A model generated the notes under the pieces. That model had not been told where the DNA came from and made no database searches. It saw only the letters and a program-made list of their open reading frames with translations. A DNA stretch of 64,000 nt from assembly GCF_011762225.1 (NCBI RefSeq), contig NZ_JAASQI010000006.1, forward strand, positions 162,709-226,708, in the 5' to 3' direction. Origin of the DNA: Pseudochelatococcus lubricantis (GTDB lineage Bacteria; Pseudomonadota; Alphaproteobacteria; Rhizobiales; Beijerinckiaceae). Both the position numbers and the translations under genes were made by a program. This document shows positions 1 through 7,606 of the stretch, one piece after another (within the stretch, counting starts at the first letter, position 1; every line of letters starts with the position of its first letter).

Positions 1-1155
1 GACGGTTTGCCGGGCCTCCATGTGGCGTTGCAGAATAACAGCGCTGCCGCGATCGAGGCATTCGCGGGGTTGCTGGCGCGGCTCGCCCTCACGGCAGAGG
101 AGCGCGCATCACTTCTCCCGGGTCTGCTGGAGGCCAAGGATGCAGACGGTGCTCCGGGGCTGCTCATAGCGTTGCAAAATAATCAAGCTGCCGCGATCGA
201 GGCCTATGGGGCACTGCTGAATGGGCTTGGCCTGACGCGGGAAGAGCGTGCGTCTCTTCTTTCCCGCCTGTTGGAGGCCAAGGATGCAGACGGTGTCCCC
301 GGACTGTTCGTGGCGCTACAAAATAATGGAGCTGCCGGAATCGAGGCGTACGGGGCGTTGCTGAAGGAGTTCGCCCTCACAGGGGAGGAGCGCGCGTCCC
401 TTCTTTCCGGCCTGTTGGAAGCGAGGCGCGCAGACGGTGTGCCGGCTCTCTATATGGCGCTGCAGAATAATAGCGCTGCCGCGATTGAGGCTTACGGTGA
501 ATTGCTGGCGGGGCTCGCCCTCACGGGAGAGGAGCATGCATCTCTTCTTTCCGGCCTGCTGGAGGCCAGAGACGCAGAGGGTGTCCCGGGGCTGTTCGTG
601 GCCTTGGTGAGTAATTGCGCTGCCGCGATTGAGGCTTACGGTGAATTGCTGGAGAGGAGGCTCAACCTTTCGGCGGAGAGGCGTGCGTCACTTCTCCCCG
701 GTCTGCTAGCGGCCAAAGATGTAAACGTTGTTCCGGGGCTGTCCATGGCGCTGCAAGATAATCAAGCTGCCGCGATTGAGGCCTATGGGGCACTGCTGGG
801 AAGGCTTCGCCTCACGCCGGAGGAGCGCGTGTCGCTTCTCCCCGGTCTGCTGGCGGCCAGGGATGCAAACGTTGTTCCGGGGCTGTTCATGGCGCTGCAA
901 AATAATCAAGCTGCCGCGATTGAGGCCTATGGAGCACTGCTGAAAGGGCTCAGTCTGACGCGGGAAGAGCGTGCCGCTTTTCTCGGTAGCCTACTGGAAG
1001 CCAGGCGCGCAGACGGTGTCCCGGGGCTATTCCTGGCGCTGAAAAATAATGGAGCCGCCGCGATCGAGGCATATTCAAAGATGCTGAACATGCTGTCTGC
1101 CGACCAGTCTCGCGAGATGCTGGACATGCTGCAGGAAGGACACCTGCGTTTCGGG
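1..1155 (+). repeat. Eight in-frame 144-bp coding tandem repeats
   Basis: Units begin at 1, 145, 289, 433, 577, 724, 868 and 1012. The period is 144 bp except for the unit at 577, which is 147 bp. Identity is visible at DNA level, including long shared stretches such as GCTGCCGCGATTGAGGC, so recent duplication or gene conversion between units is likely. Unit number is expected to vary between strains. Confidence 0.9.
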
Positions 1156-1236
1156 TTATTGAGAAAGGCGGACGGCGATACGATATACGCCTATCGCGAC
1201 ATGGAGGCGCAGCTTCGGTCTCAGGCCGAAGCATGA
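1..1236 (+). CDS. Tandem 48-residue repeat protein, 5'-truncated
   Basis: The frame is open from the first base, so the N-terminus lies outside the window. The visible part (about 411 residues) is eight head-to-tail units of 48 residues, the fifth having 49. Each unit opens with a DGVPGL-like box, then ALQNN, AAIEAYGALL and a charged EERASLL-LLEA stretch, a pattern that suggests two amphipathic helices per unit and a solenoid fold. The last 50 or so residues leave the repeat and end in RSQAEA before TGA. No membrane segment or signal is visible in this part. I do not recognise the family with certainty. Helical tandem-repeat proteins of this style occur among secreted effectors of plant- and animal-associated proteobacteria, but that is only a possibility. 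The gene is unrelated to the catabolic genes next to it. Confidence 0.8.
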   Translation, partial: DGLPGLHVALQNNSAAAIEAFAGLLARLALTAEERASLLPGLLEAKDADGAPGLLIALQNNQAAAIEAYGALLNGLGLTREERASLLSRLLEAKDADGVPGLFVALQNNGAAGIEAYGALLKEFALTGEERASLLSGLLEARRADGVPALYMALQNNSAAAIEAYGELLAGLALTGEEHASLLSGLLEARDAEGVPGLFVALVSNCAAAIEAYGELLERRLNLSAERRASLLPGLLAAKDVNVVPGLSMALQDNQAAAIEAYGALLGRLRLTPEERVSLLPGLLAARDANVVPGLFMALQNNQAAAIEAYGALLKGLSLTREERAAFLGSLLEARRADGVPGLFLALKNNGAAAIEAYSKMLNMLSADQSREMLDMLQEGHLRFGLLRKADGDTIYAYRDMEAQLRSQAEA

Positions 1237-1262
1237 TCCGATTTCTGTAAATCGGATCATGC
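1231..1262. terminator. Perfect inverted repeat between convergent genes
   Basis: Arms GCATGATCCGATTT and AAATCGGATCATGC (14 bp, perfect) flank a 4-nt loop. The left arm covers the stop codon of the repeat protein and the right arm lies 32 bp from the stop of the convergent cyclase gene. Position suggests a bidirectional transcription end, but there is no T-run, so it may equally be a short palindromic repeat element. Confidence 0.5.
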
Positions 1263-1293
1263 TCTGCAAGTGCTTGATCTCGGCCGAAGTCTT

Positions 1294-2082
1294 TTACGCT
1301 ACCTCTTTCGGCACCAGCGCCAGTACACGCAACGGGCTTCCGGAGCCGCGCTGCACTTTCAGCGGCGCGGCGACGAGTACGCTGCCGCGCACGGGCAGTC
1401 GGTCGAGGTTGGTCAGGCATTGCAGGCCGTACTTGCCGTTGCCATGCAGGAAGTGGTGGGCGGGGTAGGGCGGATCGAGATGGCCGCCCTGGCCGGCGTC
1501 CGTGCCGATGGTCTCCGTGCCGAAGCCCAGAATGTCGCGCTCGATGACGAGCCACTGCATGGCGGCCGCGTCGGGGCCGGGTGTATGCGCGCCGTCGTCG
1601 CCGAGGTTGGAATAGGCGCGCCAGTCCTTTTTCGACCAGTCCGTGCGCATCAGCACCCACGCGCCGACGGGGATGCGCCCGTACGCCGTCTCCCACCGTT
1701 CGAGAAACGGGACCGTGAGCAGAAAATCGGCATCGGCCACCGCCTCGCGCGTGCAGTCGATGACGATGGCCGGCGCGATCATGTGGCGCGTCGGCAGGGT
1801 ATCGACGCTGTTGTTCGGCAGGTCACGGCCTGTATACCAATGCACCGGCGCATCGAAATGGGTGCCGGTGTGCTCGCCGAAGCTCAGGTTGTTCCAGTAC
1901 CACGCGGGACCCGCGGCATCGTAGCGGGAGATTTCCTCGATGCGCACAGGGGCGGACTGGCCGATTTCCGGCGGCATGACGATGACGGGGAAATCGGGTG
2001 AAAGGGTGAAGGTCAGATCGACGACATCGATTTCGCCGGAGGCGATTGCTTCCGCAAAGCCCGACAGGTCACAGGTTGGCAT
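1294..2082 (-). CDS. Cyclase-family metal hydrolase, isatin hydrolase-like
   Basis: 262 residues of the cyclase/kynurenine-formamidase-like family (PF04199). The metal-binding motif HxGTHxDxPxH is intact (H71, H75, D77, H81), and a second histidine-rich segment (PAHHFLHG) lies near residue 220. Characterised members hydrolyse cyclic amides: kynurenine formamidases, and the Mn-dependent isatin hydrolases that convert isatin to isatinate. It is the last gene of a minus-strand operon, 24 bp after the DUF35-SDR fusion. A clear paralogue lies at 37188-38009. Given the auxin-type oxidation genes nearby, isatin hydrolase is my preferred reading; formamidase on another arylformylamine is the main alternative. 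Family is certain, substrate inferred. Confidence 0.82.
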   Translation of the reverse strand: MPTCDLSGFAEAIASGEIDVVDLTFTLSPDFPVIVMPPEIGQSAPVRIEEISRYDAAGPAWYWNNLSFGEHTGTHFDAPVHWYTGRDLPNNSVDTLPTRHMIAPAIVIDCTREAVADADFLLTVPFLERWETAYGRIPVGAWVLMRTDWSKKDWRAYSNLGDDGAHTPGPDAAAMQWLVIERDILGFGTETIGTDAGQGGHLDPPYPAHHFLHGNGKYGLQCLTNLDRLPVRGSVLVAAPLKVQRGSGSPLRVLALVPKEVA

Positions 2083-2106
2083 GCATTTCCTCCGGCGTTT
2101 CTGGCC

Positions 2107-3348
2107 TCAACCGGCAAGTTCCCGCTCCAGCGCCTTGGGATCGGCGATGAAGCGCGCGTGAATATCCTGCGCGACGTCGCCGACGAAGACGTCTTCCAGC
2201 CCGCGCTGCAGGGCATCGACGACGGCGCGCGCCAGCGCGGCGGGGGCGACCTTCGGCGGTGGCTCGGTCTGGAACCACTCAATGTCGAGCGGGCCGGTGA
2301 ATACGTTGACGACCTTGAGGCCCCCCGGTCGGAAGGAGGCGCGCAGCGACTGGCCGAGCGACAGGCACGCGGCCTGTGAGGCCGACCAGGCGCCGTAGGC
2401 CGGCAGGTTCGCGAGCGCATACACGGACAGGATGTTTACCCACGCGGCCGCGCTGTTGACGCCATCTGCGCCGCGCGCGCGCATGACGGGGCCGAATGCC
2501 TGCGCGAGCCGCGCCAGCCCGAGGTAGCCGGTTTCCAGCTCCTCCCGTACGACGTTGAGGCCATCGCGGTCCAGCACGCCGCCGGGGCGGATGTGGGCGG
2601 CGGTGTTGACGAGGATGTCGACCTTGGCGCCGATGTCTGCGGCGAGATCGCGCACCGATCTGTCGTCGCGCACGTCGAGCGGCACGATGCTCACGCCTTC
2701 AAGAGTCCGCAGCTCCGCCTCACCCGCAAACGGTTTCCACTGTTCCGGCACGCCCGCGAACACCGTGCCGGCGCCGGCCGCCTTCAGGGCCTTGACGGCG
2801 GCAAGGCCAACGGGGCCGCGCGCATCCGTCACCAGCACACGGCGGAACTTGGGATCGGCGGTCAATTCGCGCCATTGCCGGTCGTCGGCCATGTTCGGAG
2901 TCCTCGTCGCGGGATGGGCGAAGGCGACCGCCTGTCCACTGCGGTCGAGCTGCAGGGACAGCGTCACGCGCGCGCCCAGCGTGCAGTCGGCGTGCAGATG
3001 CGCGATCACCGCCGGTCCGCAGTCGAGCGTGACGATGCCGGCGCGCCACGGCGCGCGCTCGCGGAAATAGACCTCGCTCGGCACCCTGATCGTGGTTTCG
3101 CTCGCCAGAATGCCGCCGGCCGGCGCGTCCGCGAGCTTCACGTTGAACGACAAACACGCCGGGCACGCTTCCCGGGGCGGGTAGTGGAACGTGCCGCACT
3201 CCCCGCATCGCGGCAGCATGAAGCGCCCTTCCGCCGCCGGGCGGATGAGGCCGTGCGCCTTGCGGCTGCGCTCGGCCGGGGGCAGGGTGGGCTGGCGCGT
3301 GCGCTTGAGGGGATCTTTCCGGCGGGGGGGGGCGATGGGGTCGGTCAT
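2107..3348 (-). CDS. DUF35 (Zn-ribbon/OB) protein fused to a degenerate SDR
   Basis: 413 residues in two parts. Residues about 45-150 are a DUF35 acyl-CoA-associated module: a rubredoxin-like zinc ribbon with four cysteines (C48, C51, C62, C65) and an OB fold. Residues about 165-413 are a short-chain dehydrogenase fold, but its active site looks dead: the usual YxxxK segment reads WSASQ (Tyr to Trp, Lys to Gln) and the nucleotide loop reads TDARGPVG. DUF35 proteins work as partners of thiolase-fold enzymes, as in the Ltp2-ChsH2 retro-aldolase of steroid side-chain degradation. The start overlaps the thiolase-like stop by 4 bp (ATGA), so the two are translationally coupled. I infer a subunit of a CoA-thioester aldolase whose SDR part is structural or binds a ligand. 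Confidence 0.78.
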   Translation of the reverse strand: MTDPIAPPRRKDPLKRTRQPTLPPAERSRKAHGLIRPAAEGRFMLPRCGECGTFHYPPREACPACLSFNVKLADAPAGGILASETTIRVPSEVYFRERAPWRAGIVTLDCGPAVIAHLHADCTLGARVTLSLQLDRSGQAVAFAHPATRTPNMADDRQWRELTADPKFRRVLVTDARGPVGLAAVKALKAAGAGTVFAGVPEQWKPFAGEAELRTLEGVSIVPLDVRDDRSVRDLAADIGAKVDILVNTAAHIRPGGVLDRDGLNVVREELETGYLGLARLAQAFGPVMRARGADGVNSAAAWVNILSVYALANLPAYGAWSASQAACLSLGQSLRASFRPGGLKVVNVFTGPLDIEWFQTEPPPKVAPAALARAVVDALQRGLEDVFVGDVAQDIHARFIADPKALERELAG

Positions 3349-4541
3349 GCGTTGTCTCCGCCCAGAATGGCCGCGCCGGAGGAAAGGCCGCGATCATAAT
3401 TGATCATGCCGAAGCCGGACGCAAGGCTGAGGCGTGCGCCTGCGACCTGGGTCGGTCCGGCCGCGCCGCGAACCTGCCGCATCGCCTCGACGATGCCGAG
3501 ATGCCCGCCGGCAGCTCCCGCCTGCCCGACGGAAAGCTGGCCGCCGGAGGTGTTTTGCGGAAAGCTGCCGTCGATGGTGAAGTCGTGCTGGCGCACGAAG
3601 TCCGGCCCTTCGCCCTTGCCGCAGAAGCCGAGATCCTCGAACTGCATCATGACGATGACGGGATAGTCGTCGTAGGTCTGGACGACATCGAGGTCGTCCG
3701 GCCTGATGCTGGCCATGGCATAGAGTTCGCCGATATCCTTTGCCCAGCCCCCGCGTACCTGTATCGGGTCATCGGAAAAGGCATTGTGGCGCTCGATCGT
3801 CGCGAGGAGGCGTGCGCCCGCGAGGCCGAGCTGCGTCGCGGTTTCCCGCCGCATCACCAGAAAGGCCTCGGCGCCTGCGCAGGGCATCACGCAATCATAC
3901 AGATGGATGGGATCGCTGATCGGACGCGCGTTCATGTAGTCGTCGAGGGAGAGCGGCGTCTTCATCAGTGCGTTGGGATTGCGCAAGGCATTGCTGCGTT
4001 GGCTGACGGCGATTTTGCCGAAGTCCTCGCGCGTCGCGCCGAACTTTTCCATGTAATGACGGGCGATCAGGGCGAAACTGGCGTTCGCGCCGCCGGAGCC
4101 GTAGGGGTAGACACCGTCCTGCGCGAAGCGCGAGAAGGTGGAGAGCGTGCGCCGGAAGCTGTCCGGGTGGTTGGTGTCGGCGGCGACGCAGGCGACGATG
4201 TCGGCATCGCGCGCCTGCACCGCGCGCGCGGCCCGCCGCAGAGAGATGATGCCGCTGACCCCGCCCATCGCCACATGGTCGAGCCAGCGCACGCACAGGC
4301 CGAAGTGCTGGGTGATGCCGATGGCGGTATCCGGCCCCACCGTGAAGCTCGCGAGGCACAGGCCGTCGATGGCGCCGGGCGCGATGCCGGCCTCCCGTGT
4401 GAGTGCCTGCAGGGCGCGGCCGATCCACCAATGGGCGCCTTCGATGGAGTAGCGCACGTAAGGAACGGTGACGGGCGCGACCAGCACCACGTCATCGTAA
4501 GGTGTGCGGGTGGCCTGCGGTTCTGGGCGGGTCACGGACAT
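3345..4541 (-). CDS. Thiolase-fold protein, Ltp2-like (probable CoA retro-aldolase)
   Basis: About 398 residues of the SCP-x/lipid-transfer thiolase-like family. The thiolase catalytic residues are missing: the nucleophile region reads MGGVSGIISL (no Cys), the GHP region reads VGQAGAAGG (no His) and the C-terminal cysteine loop reads ASGFGMINY. A VVQTYDDYPV segment keeps the tyrosine-rich motif seen in Ltp2-type proteins, which cleave tertiary beta-hydroxyacyl-CoAs by a retro-aldol reaction with a DUF35 partner. Here the DUF35 partner is the next gene (4-bp overlap). A TTG at 4556 is in frame upstream; the ATG at 4541 was preferred, and neither has a well-spaced ribosome-binding site. Proposed substrate: a 3-hydroxy-oxindole-3-acetyl-CoA, giving isatin and acetyl-CoA (inference). 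Confidence 0.8.
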   Translation of the reverse strand: MSVTRPEPQATRTPYDDVVLVAPVTVPYVRYSIEGAHWWIGRALQALTREAGIAPGAIDGLCLASFTVGPDTAIGITQHFGLCVRWLDHVAMGGVSGIISLRRAARAVQARDADIVACVAADTNHPDSFRRTLSTFSRFAQDGVYPYGSGGANASFALIARHYMEKFGATREDFGKIAVSQRSNALRNPNALMKTPLSLDDYMNARPISDPIHLYDCVMPCAGAEAFLVMRRETATQLGLAGARLLATIERHNAFSDDPIQVRGGWAKDIGELYAMASIRPDDLDVVQTYDDYPVIVMMQFEDLGFCGKGEGPDFVRQHDFTIDGSFPQNTSGGQLSVGQAGAAGGHLGIVEAMRQVRGAAGPTQVAGARLSLASGFGMINYDRGLSSGAAILGGDNA

Positions 4542-4561
4542 GTCCTTCAAACGCAAGTTCG

Positions 4562-4990
4562 TTAAACCACTGTCAGCGTCACGTCGACGTTGCCGCGCGT
4601 GGCGTTGGAATAGGGGCAGCGCTCATGGGCCTGCGCGACGATCTCCCGGGCGAGGTCGGGCTCTACCCCCGGCAGCGACGCCCGCAGCTCGACCGCGAGC
4701 GCATAGCCGACCGCCACGGGCCCGATGCCGACAACGGCGGTGATCGTCGTGTCGTCCGCCAGCGGGATTTTTCGCGTGCGCGCCACGAGCTTCACCGCGC
4801 CGAGGAAGCACGCGGCATAGCCGGCGGCGAAAAGCTGCTCGGGATTGGTGCCGGGGCCGTCGTCGCCACCAAGCCCCGCAGGAACGGAGAGCTGTACGGA
4901 TAGCCGCCCGTCGGTGCTGGCGGCCTCTCCCTGCCGGCCGCCGGTGGCGCTTGCCTGTGCGGTGTAAAATATCTTTTCAGGTTTCGTCAT
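4562..4990 (-). CDS. ohr: Organic hydroperoxide resistance protein (Ohr/OsmC family)
   Basis: 142 residues, the normal length for Ohr. Both peroxidatic cysteines are present: C61 in YAACFLGA and C125 in ERCPYSNATRGN, the pair that reduces organic peroxides with lipoylated protein or dithiol as reductant. A GAGGAAAG ribosome-binding site precedes the ATG. It sits inside the thiolase-like/racemase-like operon, 20 bp or less from its neighbours, and not beside an OhrR-type regulator as is usual. It may protect against peroxides made by flavin oxygenases of the pathway, or simply have been captured by the operon. Confidence 0.88.
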   Translation of the reverse strand: MTKPEKIFYTAQASATGGRQGEAASTDGRLSVQLSVPAGLGGDDGPGTNPEQLFAAGYAACFLGAVKLVARTRKIPLADDTTITAVVGIGPVAVGYALAVELRASLPGVEPDLAREIVAQAHERCPYSNATRGNVDVTLTVV

Positions 4991-5009
4991 CGCTGGCTTT
5001 CCTCATTTC

Positions 5010-5822
5010 TCATGATGCTGTATCGCCTCCGGCGGTCTGCGGCCCGCGCCCCCGGGCGACGAGTGCACGGAAGTCCTCCCGCGCCCGTGCGGGGGACAGG
5101 GCGAAGGCCGGTCCGCGGCTCGGTTCGATGCCGTTCAGCCGGTGCAACTGCACCCACATCTCGGCACTCTTCAGGGCGACTGCCGCGCAGTTGATGACGG
5201 GCGCCCGCCCCACGGTAAGGCCGCGCTCGCGGCTGAGCAGCAGGCCGGGCAGGACGCCGGCCGGGATGACGACGTCCGCTCCTGCGTCGACCAGCGGTTG
5301 CGCGCAGGCCGCGAAGGCCGCGCACATGCGGGCGTGGGCATCGTCGTCGCCGGCGAAGGCGTCGCTGAAATCGGCGGGCGTGCAATCGAGACCGCGCACG
5401 CCGACGACCCGGTGCTCCAGACCGTAGAGCGCCGCCTGCTCCAGATGCCACGTCTCGAAAACGCTGTCGAGTGTGACAAGGCCGAAGCGTCGGCCGAGCT
5501 GTGCCGCCGCGTAAAAGGACGCCTCGCCCGTGCCGATCACAGGGATTCGCAGCGAGGCGCGCAGCTCATAAAGGCCCGGATCCTGGAAATGGCCCATAAC
5601 GACGGCATCATAGCCGGCGTCTTCAGCCGCAAGGCCGTTGTCGATCGCCAGAATGGCGCAGCGCAGCTCGCTGAGGCGGCCGAAATCGCGATCCGGCGGC
5701 GATATTCCCGCCACTTCCACCGTCACCCCGGGGGCGGCGATGCCGTTCAGATAGTCCTGCAGGCGCGTCATGTACGGCGCGCTTGCGGACGCATCCACAA
5801 AGCTCTGCCAGAAAATACGCAT
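5010..5822 (-). CDS. Asp/Glu/hydantoin racemase-fold protein lacking both catalytic cysteines
   Basis: About 270 residues. The fold is recognisable from DAVVMGHFQDPGL, IPVIGTGEAS and RFGLVTL, which match the hydantoin racemase pattern. In active racemases the first catalytic Cys is in a CFxDPGL motif; here it is His (GHFQDPGL). The second, in a GCAGM-like loop, reads PAGVL here. A cysteine does occur later (VINCAAV). Two-base proton transfer by cysteines is therefore unlikely; a decarboxylase/isomerase or a non-racemase hydrolase is possible. The start at 5822 follows GGCGGAGAGGAC; an upstream in-frame ATG at 5867 lacks such a site. First gene of the minus operon, 19 bp before ohr. Function not known. 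Confidence 0.72.
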   Translation of the reverse strand: MRIFWQSFVDASASAPYMTRLQDYLNGIAAPGVTVEVAGISPPDRDFGRLSELRCAILAIDNGLAAEDAGYDAVVMGHFQDPGLYELRASLRIPVIGTGEASFYAAAQLGRRFGLVTLDSVFETWHLEQAALYGLEHRVVGVRGLDCTPADFSDAFAGDDDAHARMCAAFAACAQPLVDAGADVVIPAGVLPGLLLSRERGLTVGRAPVINCAAVALKSAEMWVQLHRLNGIEPSRGPAFALSPARAREDFRALVARGRGPQTAGGDTAS

Positions 5823-5909
5823 GTCCTCTCCGCCCGTTCTTGCCGGATTCTCAACCGGATCAATCATTTCCGGCTGCTGACGGCCGGACGTGTTCTTAGC
5901 GGGTTAAAA

Positions 5910-5925
5910 AGTTAAAGCATAAACT
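5910..5925. promoter_or_regulatory. Operator-like palindrome AGTTAAAGCATAAACT
   Basis: Imperfect inverted repeat centred on GC that resembles the GTTTAAGCTKAAAC sites found before the AraC-type regulator genes at 38281 and 46999. It overlaps the -10 of the predicted minus-strand promoter. Confidence 0.4.
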
Positions 5926-5939
5926 AATTGGACCGTCAA
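5911..5939 (-). promoter_or_regulatory. Sigma70-like promoter of the racemase/ohr/thiolase-like operon
   Basis: On the minus strand TTGACG (5934-5939) and TTTAAC (5911-5916) are separated by 17 bp, about 90 bp before the preferred start at 5822. The -10 overlaps the palindrome at 5910-5925, consistent with repression from that site. No transcript evidence is available. Confidence 0.45.
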
Positions 5940-6138
5940 CCGAGGTGAGCAGTCGCCGTAAATAATCTTGCAGCGGCATAGGCCAATGGCTTGCTGCGTG
6001 TGCGGTCAGTCTGCCAAAAATGAGGGAGGAATGGATGAACATATTGGCAAAAAATGGAAATTTTGATGCCGTCATAGGCCGCCTGCGAAAAGAAGCGCCA
6101 CGTCTGAAATATGCCATTGACTTGCGTTGTGAAATTCT

Positions 6139-6150
6139 TCTAAGCTTAAA
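6139..6150. promoter_or_regulatory. Operator-like palindrome TCTAAGCTTAAA
   Basis: One mismatch from the perfect palindrome TTTAAGCTTAAA at 38216. It lies about 265 bp before the transporter operon and is a candidate site of a shared AraC-type regulator. Confidence 0.4.
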
Positions 6151-6412
6151 ATAATAACGCGAGCTAGTCGCGTAAGGGGAATTAAGGATGCCGCAGTCGA
6201 GGGTTGACAGGCGCCATCCGGGGAGAGTGCCTCCCATGCAAGTTTGAAACGAATGTGCGCGGAAGTTTGCGTCGTCACCCGTTCCTGCGATGGTTTAGAC
6301 GGGTATCGCCGGGGCTGACACCGGCGTCGTCCGTCTGCCGGTCCGGTTTCCGCCGTGACGACAGCCGCCTTTCGAGCCGTCATCGAACAATAAAACGAGT
6401 GAGGGAAACAGG

Positions 6413-7564
6413 ATGAACAAGTGGCTATCCATCGTATCGCTTCTCGCCGGCGTGTTTTCCGCGCAGGCGGCGCTGGCGGATATAAAGGTCGGGTTCGTGA
6501 CCGGGCTCAGTGGCAACGGCTCCTCGATCGGCATCCCGTATGCCAAGGGCATCGCCGCCGGCCATGAATACCGTGGTGAGGTCGACGGCGAGAAAATCCA
6601 GCTCATCCAGCTCGACGACGGCTCCGATCCGTCCGCCGCCACCCGCGCCGCGCGCAAGCTCGTCGAGGAAGAAAAGGTCGACATCCTCATCGGCACCGCG
6701 ACCGCCCCGGCCACCATCGCCATCGCCTCCGTGGCGAGCGAGCTGAAGGTGCCGTTCATCGCCATCTCGCCGATCAATCTCAACGAGAAGGAAGGTGCTG
6801 AAAAGTGGACGGTCGCCGTCCCGCAGCCGCCGGCGCTCATGGTCAAGGTCGTCACTGACCGCATGCACCGCGACGGCGTCAAGAACGCCGGCTACATCGG
6901 CTTTTCCGATGCCTGGGGCGATTTCGTCTACGCGGGCGCGAAAGCTGCGGAACAGGCCGGCCAGTTCAAGGTGATCTCGAACGAACGCTACTCGCGCACG
7001 GACACGTCGGTGACCGGCCAGATCCTGAAGATTCTCGCCGGCCGCCCTGACGCCGTTCTGATCGGCGGTTCCGGCACGCAGGGCGCGTTGCCAATCCTGA
7101 CCCTCGCCGACCGCAACTTCAAGGGCCAGATCTACGGCACGCCGGCGCTCGTCAACGCGGATTTCATCCGTGTCGCCGGCAAGTCGGCGGAGGGCATCCT
7201 CGTCTCGACCGGGCCCGTCATCGTGGCGGAGCAGCTGCCCGACGACCACTTCGCCAAGAAGATTTCGCTCGCCTTCCGTGAGGCTTACGAGAAGGTCAAC
7301 AAGAGCGAGACGAGGGATGGCTTCTCCGCCTACTCGTTCGACGCCTGGCTGATCTTCACGGAAGCGGCTGCGCGCGCCAAGGCGAAGGCCACGCCCGGCA
7401 CGCAGGAGTTCCGGCAGGCGCTCAAGGACGAAATCTTCAAGACGAAGGAACTCGCCGGCGTGCATGCCATCTACAACTTTACGCCCGCCTCGAACTATGG
7501 CGTCGACGAGCGCGGCCTCGTGCTCGTGCGCCTTCAGAACGGCGCCTGGAAATACGAACCCTGA
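6413..7564 (+). CDS. ABC transporter solute-binding protein, branched-chain amino acid type
   Basis: 383 residues with a Sec signal peptide (cleavage near residue 22, after AQAALA) and a type I periplasmic-binding fold of the Peripla_BP_6 class: IKVGFVTGLSGNGSSIG at the mature N-terminus, then a LVEEEKVDILIG hinge region. Such proteins deliver amino acids or, often in soil bacteria, aromatic acids to a Liv-type permease. It heads an operon with both permeases and both ATPases, and a close paralogue lies at 17151-18317 inside the aminobenzoyl-CoA operon. Indole-3-acetate, anthranilate or a related aromatic acid is a reasonable ligand guess, because auxin-oxidation genes follow. Confidence 0.92.
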   Translation: MNKWLSIVSLLAGVFSAQAALADIKVGFVTGLSGNGSSIGIPYAKGIAAGHEYRGEVDGEKIQLIQLDDGSDPSAATRAARKLVEEEKVDILIGTATAPATIAIASVASELKVPFIAISPINLNEKEGAEKWTVAVPQPPALMVKVVTDRMHRDGVKNAGYIGFSDAWGDFVYAGAKAAEQAGQFKVISNERYSRTDTSVTGQILKILAGRPDAVLIGGSGTQGALPILTLADRNFKGQIYGTPALVNADFIRVAGKSAEGILVSTGPVIVAEQLPDDHFAKKISLAFREAYEKVNKSETRDGFSAYSFDAWLIFTEAAARAKAKATPGTQEFRQALKDEIFKTKELAGVHAIYNFTPASNYGVDERGLVLVRLQNGAWKYEP

Positions 7565-7606
7565 GGCCGCTGGCCGTTCAACAACGACAGGAAGGCGTGA
7601 CGCAGA

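Larger units (their letters stand above)
5823..6412. other. Divergent intergenic region between racemase-like operon and ABC transporter
   Basis: 590 bp without a convincing gene. The part from about 5890 to 6190 is AT-rich against the surrounding GC-rich DNA and holds a sigma70-like promoter for the minus operon and two copies of a TTTAAGC-type palindrome. The part from about 6200 to 6400 is GC-richer and probably the long leader of the transporter operon. A 113-codon minus frame at 5896-6237 has no coding character. Confidence 0.6.

Noticed and set aside
1-1155. Regular repeats considered as a CRISPR array
   Set aside because: The 144-bp period is in frame and codes a repeat protein; there are no short constant repeats with variable spacers.
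5896-6237. Possible 113-residue minus-strand gene in the divergent promoter region
   Set aside because: No ribosome-binding site, no family resemblance, and it covers the predicted promoter and operator sites.
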